A stretch of 64,000 bases of DNA from Bretschneidera sinensis. Taxonomy: Eukaryota; Streptophyta; Magnoliopsida; Brassicales; Akaniaceae. Every line of letters starts with the position of its first letter. Within the stretch, counting starts at the first letter, position 1. The notes beneath the pieces were generated by a model, which did no database searches, was not told the DNA's origin, and saw nothing but the letters and a program-made list of their open reading frames with translations. Location: positions 100,358,400-100,422,399 of the forward strand of contig CM043700.1 of the NCBI GenBank assembly GCA_023935145.1, written 5' to 3'. Of the stretch, positions 34,061 to 44,351 are shown in pieces. A program made the position numbers and the translations under genes.

Positions 34061-34911
34061 AGCAATTGAACGCTGTGACAACTTTAAGAAGTAGTAAGAT
34101 CATAGTCAGTGATAAGCCTGCACAAGCATCTCCAGATAAAGCATCCACATCTAAGGTAAATGAGATTGAGAAGGTGAATGCACCTCCACCCTTCCCTAAA
34201 AGATTAGTAGAGCCTAAGAAAGAGAATAAACTGATTGAAATTTTTGAAACTTTGAGAAAAGTGGAAATAAACATTCTTTTATTAGATGCAATTAAACAAA
34301 TTCCTGCATATGCTAAATTTTTTAAGGATTGTTGAGCTAACAAAAGGAAGTTTCAGGAGCATGAGACAGTAGCCTTAACTGAAGAGGCAAGTGTTGTGCT
34401 ACTAAGAAAACTACCCCCAAAACTAAAAGATCCAGATAATTTTACTATTCCTTGCAGGCTAGGTGACCAGTTATTTGAGCATGCACTATTGGATTCAGGA
34501 GCAGGTATCAATCTACTACCATACACAGTATTCGAAACCTTAGGCTTAAGGGAGCTTTAACCGACCTCCATCACTTTGCAGTTGGCAGATAGAAGCATCA
34601 AGAGACCTAGAGGTATTTTTGAGGATGTCTTGGTAAAGGTAGGTGAGTTTATATTACCTGCTGACTTTATTGTATTAGATATGGAAGAATGCCCTATACC
34701 ATTACCTCTCCCCATCATATTAGGAAGACCCTTCATGAGAACTGCTGATACAAAGATTTGCGTGAAAAAGAGTATAGTAAGTATGAAGGTAAATGATGAG
34801 AAAATAGAGTTTAAAATATTTGATGCATTAAAACTACCTCAAGATGACATGGAATGCTTTAATGTATGTATGATACAAAGTTTTGTTGAGCAAGCTTTTC
34901 AGGTCCAATAA
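34061..34911 (+). pseudogene. pol: ATH-6 protease region
   Basis: A linker with NAPPPFPKRLVEPKKENKLI leads to the active site ALLDSGAGINLLPYTVFETL at about 34485-34540. It carries Ser where ATH-1, -3 and -5 have Leu. LQLADRSIKRPRGIFEDVLV and PIILGRPFMRTADTKICVKK follow. TAA at 34557-34559 stands where ATH-5 has CAA. The frame is still that of gag, so gag and pol were one frame. Confidence 0.85.
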
Positions 34912-36650
34912 ATTGATCCATTGGAGACCACTATTAACCATAGCTTCACAAAAGTGGATATTAAGCAAGAACCTAAAGATGTCACTGATGACATCATCAA
35001 AGTTGTGCACCTCCTTGAGGCCTCTCCAAAACATCTAAGTAAGCATGCTCCTCCATTTGAATCTCTCATACCTACTAATACCACTCTTCTCCCTTCTATT
35101 GTCCAGGCACCAACCTTGGAATTAAAACAACTGCCAGAACATTTAACTTACGCCTATTTGGGAGAAAAGAAGACATTACATGTGATTGTGGCTGCCAATT
35201 TAAGTATAAGAGAAGAGGAGAAACTGTTGAGAGTTCTTAGGGAGGATAGATTTGCCATTGGATGGACCATTGCTGATATAAAAGAGATAAGTCCAGCTAA
35301 ATGCATGCATCTATCTACCTTGAGGATGAAGCAAAACCCACTCGAGATGCTCAAAGAAGACTTAACCCACACATGAAAGAGGTAGTAAAGGCCAAGGTAT
35401 TAAAACTATTAGATGTCGGCATTATTTACCCCATCTCAGACAGTAAATAGGTAAGTCCGGTCCAAGTTATCCTAGAAAGAGTGGGATCACAGTGGTGAAG
35501 AATGAAGATGAGGAGCTCATTCCTACAAGAAAAACAACTGGTTAGAGGGTATGTATTGATTACCGATGATTAAACAAAATGACCATAAAAAATCACTTCC
35601 CCTTGCCATTCATTGGTCAGATGTTAGAGAGATTAGCTAGCCATAGCTATTATTGCTTCTTGGATGGGTATAGTGGGTACAACCAGATTTCCATAGCACC
35701 TAAGGATCAAGAAAAGACTACCTTCACATGTCCTTTCGATACATTTTCTTATTGAAGGATGCCATTCGGTTTATGCAACGCACCAAACACCTTTCAAAGA
35801 TGTATGATGAGCATATTTTCCGATATGGTGGAGAAATACATTGAGGTATTCATGGATGATTTCATTGTTTTTTGTTCTAGTTTTGATGAATGCCTAAATC
35901 ATCTAGAGAGTGTCCTAAAGAGATGTGAAGAGAGCAACTTAGTGTTGAATTGGGAGAAATGTCACTTTATGGTCCAACAAGGCATCGTGTTGGGTCATTC
36001 CATCTCCAACAAAGGTATTGAGTTAGACAAGGCTAAAATAGACATCATTTCAAAGGTACCTCCTCCTTTAATAGTCAAGGGAGTCAGAAGTTTCCTTGGA
36101 CATGCTAGATTCTATAGACAATTCATCAAGGATTTCTCCAAGATCTCTATACCTCTATGTGCATTGTTAGCTAGACACCAAGTTTGAATGGACTGATAAC
36201 TGTATGACAGCTTTCAACACATTGAAGGATGTACTCACTTCTGCCCCAATAATGATGGCACCAGATTGGAATCTTCCATTCGAGCTGATGTACGATGCAA
36301 GCGATTTCGCCTTAGGAGTTGTCTTAGGTCAGAGAATCAATAAGGTACCTCATGCTATTTACTATGCTTCTAGAACCTTAAATGATGCTCAGCTTAACTA
36401 TTCTACCACTGAGAAGGAATTGTTAGATGTTATTTTTGCTTTAGAGAAGTTTAGATCATATCCGATTGGCTCTAAGGTTATTGTATTTACTGATCATGCT
36501 GCTTTGAGATATCTGTTTTCTAAGAAAGATACAAAGCCTAAGTTAATTAGATGAGTACTCCTGTTATAAGAATTTGATTTGGAGATCAAGAATAAGAAAG
36601 GCAGTGAGAATGTGGTTGCAGATCATTTATCAAGGCTACCCTATGAGAAT
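34912..36650 (+). pseudogene. pol: ATH-6 reverse transcriptase and RNase H
   Basis: After a linker ending KQLPEHLTYAYLGEKKTLHV, RT begins near 35300 where a 1-nt deletion shifts the frame. Further 1-nt and 2-nt losses lie near 35470 and 36178. Visible motifs are RVCIDYRRLN-like sequence at 35545-35575 preceded by a TAG where ATH-5 has Trp, FLDGYSGYNQI (35655), FGLCNAPNTFQRCMM and VFMDDFIVF (35850). Then FLGHARFYRQFIKDF, RNase [41 protein letters not shown] and a damaged end with DHLSRLPYEN. Catalytic Asp positions of RT are kept. Confidence 0.87.
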
Positions 36651-38063
36651 GACAAAAATGAGTTGCCTTTGAATGAAAACTTGCCTGATAAATAATTGTT
36701 CGCACTAGAGGTAACAATCCCATGGTATGCTGATATTGTTAATTATTTAACTGCTAAGGTTTTTCCTCCAGGTATGACCAGTCAAGAAAAGAAGCAGCTA
36801 ATATCTATGTCTCAACACTACCATTGGGATGATCCCTACCTCTTCAAATTCTGTCCCGATCAAATCATTAGAAGGTGTGTCTTGGAAGAGGAGCATTTGA
36901 GCTTATTACAACATTGCCATCAGTTTGCTTGTGGAGGACATTTTGGGGCCAAGAAAACAGCACTTAAGGTACTGTAATCTGGTTTTTATTGGCCTAATCT
37001 GTTTAAAGACACTTTCTCATTCTACTTCTCATGTGATAGATGCCAGTGGACTAGTAACATCCCATCCCGAAATCAGATGCCCTTACAAAATATTCATATA
37101 GTAGAACTTTTTGATGTATAGGGCATTGATATCATGGGTCCATTCCCCAATTCCTTTGGATATTTATATATTCTTGTAGGTGTGGATTATGTGTCTAAAT
37201 GGGTCGAGGTTGTCCCCTCAAAGACTAATGATCATAAAATTTCTATAGGATAACATTTTTATCCGGTTCGAGACACCAAGAGCGATCATCAGTGATGGTG
37301 GCAGCCACTTTCATCATCATTCTTTTGTCGTACTCATAAAAAAATATGGAATCACCAATAAGATTGGCAGCCCATATCACCCTCAGATTAGTGGCCAAGT
37401 GGAGATAAGTAACCGAGAAATCAAAAGCATCATGGAGAGGACTGTGAATCCTAATCGGAAGAGTTGGTCTTTGTGACTAAATGATGCTCTATGGGCATAT
37501 AACACAACTTACATGACACCAATTGGGATGTCCCCATACCACTTAGTCTTTGGAAAAGCATGCCATCTGCTGGTAGAGCTAGAACATCGAGCATATTGGG
37601 CCATTAAACAATTCAACTTTGATATGAAATAAGCAGGTGAGAAGAGGAAGCTGCACTTAAATTAGCTAGAAGAATTAAGGGATGCATATGAGAATGCCAA
37701 GCTTTACAAACAAAGGACAAAAGCCTATCATGACAAACAACTAGTGAGGAAATAGTTTCACGTGGGACAATGGATGCTACTCTATAACTCAAGATTAAGG
37801 TTGTTCCCAGGCAAACTAAAGTCCCGCTGTTCTGGTCCGTATACGGTCACCAAGGTCTTTCCTTATGGTGCTTTGGAGATTCATAGTTTAAATGGCAATC
37901 AAACATTCATAATCAATGGACACTGAATCAAACCATACCTTGATCTCAACATACCTCCTCGAGATGAGGACTTAGCACTTCAAACCGTTCAATATATAGC
38001 TGATCCAAGGACACCTGAACCACTTGAGTCTCTAGTTTCTGTCGCACATAACTTCATTGACTG
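36651..38063 (+). pseudogene. pol: ATH-6 integrase
   Basis: LTAKVFPPGMTSQEKKQLIS and HWDDPYLFKFCPDQIIRRCV lead to the zinc module FACGGHFGAKKTALKVL and SCDRCQW. A TAG at 37119-37121 precedes [13 protein letters not shown] (first Asp). A small deletion near 37240 shifts the frame before the FL-DNIFIRF block. AIISDGGSHFHHH (second Asp) and [12 protein letters not shown] (Glu) follow. The C-terminus contains YHDKQLVRK, LFPGKLKSRCSGPYTVTKVF and NQTFIINGH, and fades near 38063. No chromodomain. Confidence 0.87.
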
Positions 38064-40388
38064 AAGCATTGCGATCGAGCATAAGAATATTGTGATCGAG
38101 TGAACAACACTCACTGTGATCGAGGGCACATACACTTTTGATCGAGCGCATTTAAGCCAGAAGCTACACCACAATGCCTAAACGAGTAGTTTGTAATTCC
38201 CAACGACCAGTAGTGAGAGGATACCCCGTCTGGCTGAAGACATAAAACTTAGTGCTCATGGGAGGCACCCCACAGAATATCCTTTTCATTATAGTATTTT
38301 ATTTTCTTTTTAGTATTTATGTTTATTTAATTATTTATTTTGCCATATTTCTTGTTTTCCCAGCACAACGTTTGTTTTTCTTTTTCAGGAACATAGAGCG
38401 TGCATCAAGTTCAAGTTTGGGGGCGTGCTGCGAACCATGCCAGCCATCTAGTTCTCCATCTCCCAGGTTAGATCTTTCCATGTCACTCACATATTGAGGA
38501 CAATATGTATATTAAGTTTAGGGATAGAGGGAAACGTATGCACACACTATATCTCCCAGGTTTTTTCTTTTTTTTTTTAACAAAGATAAATGCATGCTCA
38601 TTTTGTTTTGAAAAATTTTGGTTGATTTAGAATATGATAAAACTTCGTTAGTAAGATTAAAATCTAGAACATATAGTCTAGTAATAGGAATTTTAAAAGT
38701 TTAGTTACCTACTTTAAGGCACTTAAGAAATTCACAAGTTTCATCTAAATCTGACACGAGCACATTAGCACACAATTGTGTAGGGTATGATATATAATTT
38801 TTATGTATATGTTTCCATGACCTAATTATAATCGGATAACTTTTTAGATGAACACTTTGGCATAGAAAAATAAAGAAAATGTCCATCATGCAAAAAGAAA
38901 AAAAAAATGCTCCTAACAATCATTAAATAAAATTTTCACTGAGTAACTGGACTTCTTTCCTCAGTAAGCAGTGAATGTTCACGTCAAAAGGTGGGAATTA
39001 AGTATTTAATGATCATAAAAATTTCCACTGAGTTAACTGGATCTCTTGCCTCAGTAAGCAGTGAGTGTTCACGTCGAAAGGTGGGGATTTCACTTAGCAG
39101 CATTAAGACCTGTTAGTTCCGTAGCCTTTTTGACTCGAGTTAGTAAGTCCTTAGGGGTGTCTTTACACCTAATGCCCTAAAACTATCTGATTTGGGAATC
39201 ATTGGCTAAACACTTGTTACAAGAGTCAATTAGAAAGCTTAATGGAACTCAACATAGAGGGAAACACTTGCACACACTATGTCTCCTAGTTTTTATTTAT
39301 ATTTTTTGTTTTTTTTTTAACAAAGATAAATGCATGCTCATTTTGTTTTGAAAAATTTTGGTTGATTTAGAATATGATAAAACTTCATTAGTAAGCTTAA
39401 AATCTAGAACACATAGTCTAGTAATAGGAATTTTAAAAGTTTAGTTACCTACTTCAAGGCACTTAAGAAATTCACAAGTTTGATCTAAATCTGACGCGAG
39501 CACATTAGCACACAATTGTGTGGGGTATGACATATAATTTTTAGGTATATGTTTCCATGACCTAACTGTAATCGGATAACCTTTTAGACGAACACTTTGG
39601 CATAGAAAAATAAAGAAAAATGTCCATCATGCAAAAAGAGAAAAACAAAATAAAATACTCCTAACAATCATTAAATAAAATTTCCACTGAGTAACTGGAC
39701 CTTTTTCCTCAGTAAGCAGTGAGAGTTCATGTCAAAAGGTGGGAATTAAGCATTTAATGATCATAAAAATTTCCACTGAGTAATTGAACCTCTTGCCTCA
39801 GTAAATAGTGAGTGCTCACGTCAAAAGGTGGGGATTTCACTTAACAGCATTAAGACCTGTTAGTTCCGTAGCCTCTTTTACTCGAGTTAGTAAGTCCTTA
39901 GGGGTGTCTTTACACCTAATGCCCTAAAACTATCTGGTTTGGGAGTCATTGGCTAAACACTCTTTACAATGGTCAATTAGAAAGCTTAATAAAAGTCAAC
40001 ATGGCAAAAATCTCATGATGAAAGAAAAAGAGAAGAAGTAAAAACTATTCAATTTTTGTTCTGTCTGATAATGAATTTGATGAAGGTTTAGACACCGAAA
40101 CAATATACATTAAAATTATTTGGAAGCTCCATCTTCTATGTGCTAATTCACCACATACAAATCAAACTTGTGATACCTTAAGCTAACCTTGTGTAAGTAA
40201 CATGAATTTTTTTTTTTAAAATCTTTATTCATTGTAAGAATGTGTTTTTATTATAAGCTTACTCATGAACAGTCATCATGGTCTTATGTGCAACCCAAAT
40301 TTTTGGATATCATGAAGAATGAATTTATCTTTAATTTTGTTTTGATATAATCTTTCATTTTGTATTGCTAAGGGACTAGCAATATGTA
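38064..40388 (+). other. ATH-6 3' UTR with tandem duplication
   Basis: There is no ORF here. The UTR opens at 38065-38155 with GATCGAGCGCA-type words just after pol. ATATTGAGGACAATATG and AGTTTAGGGATAGAGGG follow at about 38490-38530. Then comes a large tandem duplication (38524-40001), and finally a unique stretch to the polypurine tract. Confidence 0.75.
38524..40001 (+). repeat. Tandem duplication, two units of about 740 bp, with inner 89-bp repeats
   Basis: The unit starting ATAGAGGGAAAC at 38524 recurs at 39254. Internal anchors are offset by 730 bp at the start and 748 bp later because of T-tract indels. Each unit holds two copies of an 89-bp repeat beginning CACTGAGT (38937, 39026, 39685, 39774), containing CCTCAGTAAGCAGTGAGTG and GTCAAAAGGTGGG. 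Both units end near AATTAGAAAGCTTAAT. Variable tandem 3' UTRs are known for Athila/Tat elements. Confidence 0.88.
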
Positions 40389-40400
40389 AGTTTGGGGGTG
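40389..40400 (+). other. ATH-6 polypurine tract
   Basis: AGTTTGGGGGTG directly precedes the 3' LTR TGATAAGTGC. It is the expected plus-strand primer and fixes the LTR start at 40401. Confidence 0.8.
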
Positions 40401-41685
40401 TGATAAGTGCTTAAATAGTCATATTTAAGCCCCTTAATTTACACTTGTTAGGCACTTTGTTTATCTGTTTTAGTATATTCTACTTCATTTTTGTGTTTTC
40501 TGTGTTTTTTATAGGGCTTTGACGAAAAAATGACATTTTGGAGCTCTAAGGAATAAAAAGTGAAGGTCTGCATTTCAACAAGGTGTGCTGGAGCGCACCT
40601 CTCTTGTGATCAAGTACACAGGCACTCGAGTGCACATTTAGAAGGCTTGAGCGCACACATGCGCTCAAGTGCAGACCCATATGATTGAGCACACACGCAC
40701 TAGAGGCGGTAGAGCCAGATTTGGAAAGTAGTCTCCAGACCTTAAATTGGAAATTAGGGTTTCAGACTTGTAAAACACAAAAAACATACCTAGGGATTGA
40801 AGCTAAAAGTTTTAAGCTTTGGAGAGGAATTGACGACTCATCTCCTCAGGATTCTTCGGGTTTTATTTTTCTGTTAGTTTAGTTATGGTTATGATGTTTA
40901 GTTTACTTAGCATGTGTAACTAACTTCCTAACAGGGCTCGATTGAAGCCCTAATTATGTTTTCTTATATATATAATCATTGATGAAGCCCTAATTATGTT
41001 TTCTTATATATATAATCATTTATTGCCTTTGCAAATAGCCATGTTATAATGCTTTAATTGATTAATGCCTGTTTTTATGTAAATTCCTCATATGTTTGTG
41101 TCTGATCAACATGCATGTGGTATGGATAAGTTAGTTAGATCAATTTGGATGACTGAGTCCTGGGTCTGACAATAATAACAAAAGAAATCCACACCGGATT
41201 CTTGGGTTAATCAACATGGGAAACCGGGAGCGGATCAAGTCCTAGGTCTCATGTGGTTGTCGATTTCCACAGACTTTATGCTCTCTTAAGGAACAACTTA
41301 ATACACACCATGCTGAATCCCTTAAGAGAGAAAAGATTAGAGTATACGCCATGCCTAACTCATTGCTTAGGGAGATCAATAGCCTAAGGAGTGGACCAAG
41401 CCCTTAAGTTAACAACCATTAGGTATTCATGATAGGGCTATAGCATTGGCACTTTACTCATTAGGGAAGTATGATTAGTGGTGGATATCAAAGCCTTATG
41501 TTCTTATTATTATTAATTCACACTCAATATTTATTTCTATCTTTTTATATTGAGAAACTAATTCTAAATCGAAATTCACCAATCCCTATGGAGATGATTT
41601 CACTATGCTACTATTGACCTTGTGCACTTGCAAGTAAAACTGTGCGGTTATTTGTTTATTTATTTTAGTAGATAAACGAACAACA
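40401..41685 (+). repeat. ATH-6 3' LTR
   Basis: It starts TGATAAGTGCTTAAATAGTC and ends AAACGAACAACA, 1285 bp. Differences from the 5' LTR are an intact left end, loss of the TATA segment near 40765, a 40-bp tandem duplication (copies at 40943 and 40983), and about 30 extra nt near 41285 with CTTAAGGAACAACTTAATAC. GC-rich words (GCGCACACATGCGCTCAAG) lie at 40585-40700. Confidence 0.9.
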
Positions 41686-42590
41686 TGCATAGCTTTAATG
41701 ATGTCATCTGTAACATCTTCAGATTCTGGCTCAATATCCGATCTTGTGAAACTATGGGTGAGGGTGGTCTCCAACGGATTAATGTACTGGACTTGAAAAG
41801 CTCGCTTAACAATACCTTGCATCATATATACATTAAAACATTCCATATCATCTTGGGATAATTTTAATGCATCAAATATTTTGAATTCTCTCTTCTCACC
41901 ATTTACCTTCATACTTACAATACATTTTTGCACACAAAATTTTATATCAGCAGTTCTCATAAAGGGTCATCTTAAGATGATGGGCAAAGTAAATGGCATA
42001 GGGGATTCCTCTATATCTAATACAATAAAATCAGCAGGTAAAATAAACTCACCTATCTTTACTAAGACATCCTCGAGAATACCTCTTGGTTTTTTGATGC
42101 TTCTGTCTGCCAATTGCAAGGTGATGGAAGTTGGTTGAAGCTCTCTCAAACCTAGTGTTTCAAATACAGTGTATGGCAGCAAATTGACACCCGCTCCTAA
42201 ATCCTGTAGTGCACACTCAAAAAGCTGGTCACCTATCCTATAAGGAATAGTAAAACTACTTGGATCTTTTAGTTTTGGTGGTAGTTTTCTTAACAATACC
42301 GCACTTACCTCTTCAGTTAAAGCCACTCTTTAATGTTCCTGAAACTTCCTCTTATGAGTGCAACAATCTTTCAAAAATTTAGTATAAGCAGGAATTTGTT
42401 AAATTGAATGTAATAAAGGAATGTTTATCTCTACTTTTCGCAAAGTATCAAAAATATCAAGCAATTTATTTTCTTTCTTTGGCTTTACTAACCTTTGAGG
42501 GAAGGGTGGTGCATTCACCTTCTCCATTTCACTTACCTTCGATGCATATGGTTTCTCTAGAGATGCTTATGCAGGCTCATCAGTTCCTAT
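41686..42590 (-). pseudogene. pol: ATH-5 protease region
   Basis: From 42326 downward: LPPKLKDPSSFTIPYRIGDQ, active site CALQDLGAGVNLLPYTVFET, LQLADRSIKKPRGILEDVLV and DIEESPMPFTLPIIL, then after one stop PFMRTADIKFCVQKCIVSMK and ending DVTDDIIKAMH at the ATH-6 insertion. The linker with the gag end (42330-42590) is broken. ATH-6 RNA and this copy differ by many single substitutions. Confidence 0.85.
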
Positions 42591-44072
42591 AATCTTGCCA
42601 TTTCTGAGAGTTTTAACAGCCTTTAATTACTGGTGTCCTCCTGGATTAGGTAGTGTTTGGGCTGGGAGTTCACCCTGCTTTCTTCCACTCAGCTCCTTAG
42701 CCAATTGCCCCACTTGTACTTCCAGTCTTTGAATGGCTTACTCATGCTTTGCAGTGGTTTGTCTTTGCTCAGTTTGAAATTGTCTCTTATCGACCATGAA
42801 CTGATCTTGTGAAGTCATCAACTGTTGTTGTTGTGTTGCCAATTGCCTTATAAGACTCTCTAGGTCACTCTTCTTTGATTCGGGAACTGATTGGGATGCT
42901 AGTTGGGAGTTCTTTTGCTGCCTTTGAAGGTTCAGGGCATTCTGATTGTTATTCCGTGAGAAGTTAGGGTGGTTTCGCCATCTAGGATTGTAGGTAGTTG
43001 CATATGGATTGTTCTTGGGAGGATAGTTGTTTGGTCCCACATAGTTTGCCTGCTCTGGATCTACAGATGAATACAAAGGGCAAGTTTCAGTAGTGTGATC
43101 AAAATGAAAACATATAGCACATACCTGGAGTTGTGTAGCTTGTGGATGAGGTGAGATATTCTGAGCAGCCATGGCTTTTACAAGCATATCTAGCTTTCTT
43201 TCCACAACAGCCATCTGGTTTGAAGATCCACCATTTAAAGTCACCTCATACATAACTTTGCTCTTAACTCTATGTCTACCTGTAGATTAGAATTATTGGG
43301 TGTACTCACTTAATGTCTCAAACAGCTCCATGGCTTCTTCGCTGCTCTTTTCCATCAGCATACTTCCACAACCTGAACCTACAATACCTTAATTTATATC
43401 ACTCAAACCTTCATTGAAAGCTTGTACTAGTTCATCTTGAGGTAGATTGTGATGTTGACACTGGAGAAACAGCTTAATGAAGTGTCCTCATGCTTCAAAG
43501 AAAAGGTCTTCATCTCTTTGTTGGAAAGATTGAATCTCCTTCCTCATATATCTTGTCTTTTGGGCTGGGAAAAACTTCCTTAGGAACTTATTGGACAACT
43601 CTTCCCAAGTATGGATAGAAACTACAGGCAATGAATTGTACCATAACTTAGCATTATCTTTGAATGAAAAAGGGAAAAGAATTAACTTGATTTCCTCTTG
43701 ACCTAGGCCCTAGATGTGCTAGAACTTGCAGAGATCAAAGAATTTCCGAAGGTGCAAGTGTGGATCCTCAGCAGGTGTACCCTTAAAATGAGTCAAAACA
43801 CTGAGTATTTGCGGAGATATGTAATAATTGCCTTCTGCCTCAGGTTGATAAGCAATGCATGAGGGCTAGTCAAGGTTCCGTGGGATGAAAGATTGCTTCA
43901 TGAGTCTTTGCTCTGGTGGTGGTTGGTTGTCAAGCTGTTCCGTCATTGGTGCTTCTCCCTCGAATTCTTCTTCTTCCTCCTCAAGGTTATCTCTAGGCCT
44001 CTATCGAATAGTCTGCTCAATCTCTGTATCGAGTGGAAAAATGGAGTGATTCTTGGATCGAAGCCCTTGCAT
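42591..44072 (-). pseudogene. gag: ATH-5 gag
   Basis: The ATG at 44072 gives MQGLRSKNHSIFPLDTEIEQ. The core follows ATH-6: PQILSVLTHFKGTPAEDPHL, KDNAKLWYNSLPVVSIHTWE, AQKTRYMRKEIQSFQQRDED. It continues to MYEVTLNGGSSNQMAVVERK at 43253 and the zinc knuckle CAICFHFDHTTETC (C-x2-C-x4-H-x4-C). The tail is Gln-rich (LATQQQQLMTSQDQFMVDKR). Stops interrupt the core near 43869, 43720, 43495, 43395 and 43310, several at different codons from ATH-6, so the two copies decayed largely independently. Confidence 0.86.
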
Positions 44073-44327
44073 AAATCAGCTGGTACTTTTCAGTTCAGCT
44101 GCTTCAGTACTGTTGTTCGGGTAGTTTCTAGACCTTTTACGCATGATCGCACCAAGTACTACGCTCGATTGCAATGCCAGAAATTACTCTGTTGCAAACC
44201 TGAAACAGAGAAACAAAAAACAAAAAAAAAAAGAAGAAATAAATTAGATATTTGATGAAACAAAAATAAAACTGAACAAAAAAATAAAACTAAACAAAAA
44301 ATAATTATAAATAGAAATTTAGCGCAA

Positions 44328-44345
44328 TCCCAAGCAACGGCGCCA
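44328..44345 (-). other. ATH-5 primer-binding site (tRNA-Asp type)
   Basis: The + strand reads TCCCAAGCAACGGCGCCA, 16 of 18 to the tRNA-Asp 3' end. The site is therefore on the minus strand, 6 bp from the LTR. Confidence 0.88.
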
Positions 44346-44351
44346 AAAACT

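Larger units (their letters stand above)
31046..41685 (+). mobile_element. ATH-6: full-length Athila-like element nested in ATH-5
   Basis: The element is 10.6 kb with two LTRs, primer site, gag, protease, RT, RNase H, integrase, a long repetitive 3' UTR and a polypurine tract. It is flanked by TGCAC (31041-31045) and TGCAT (41686-41690), a 5-bp target-site duplication with one difference. Removing it restores the ATH-5 reading. It has no 3' ORF like ATH-1. Coding is broken by many stops and at least three frameshifts. LTR divergence of roughly 10% by eye makes it an old insertion. Confidence 0.92.
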
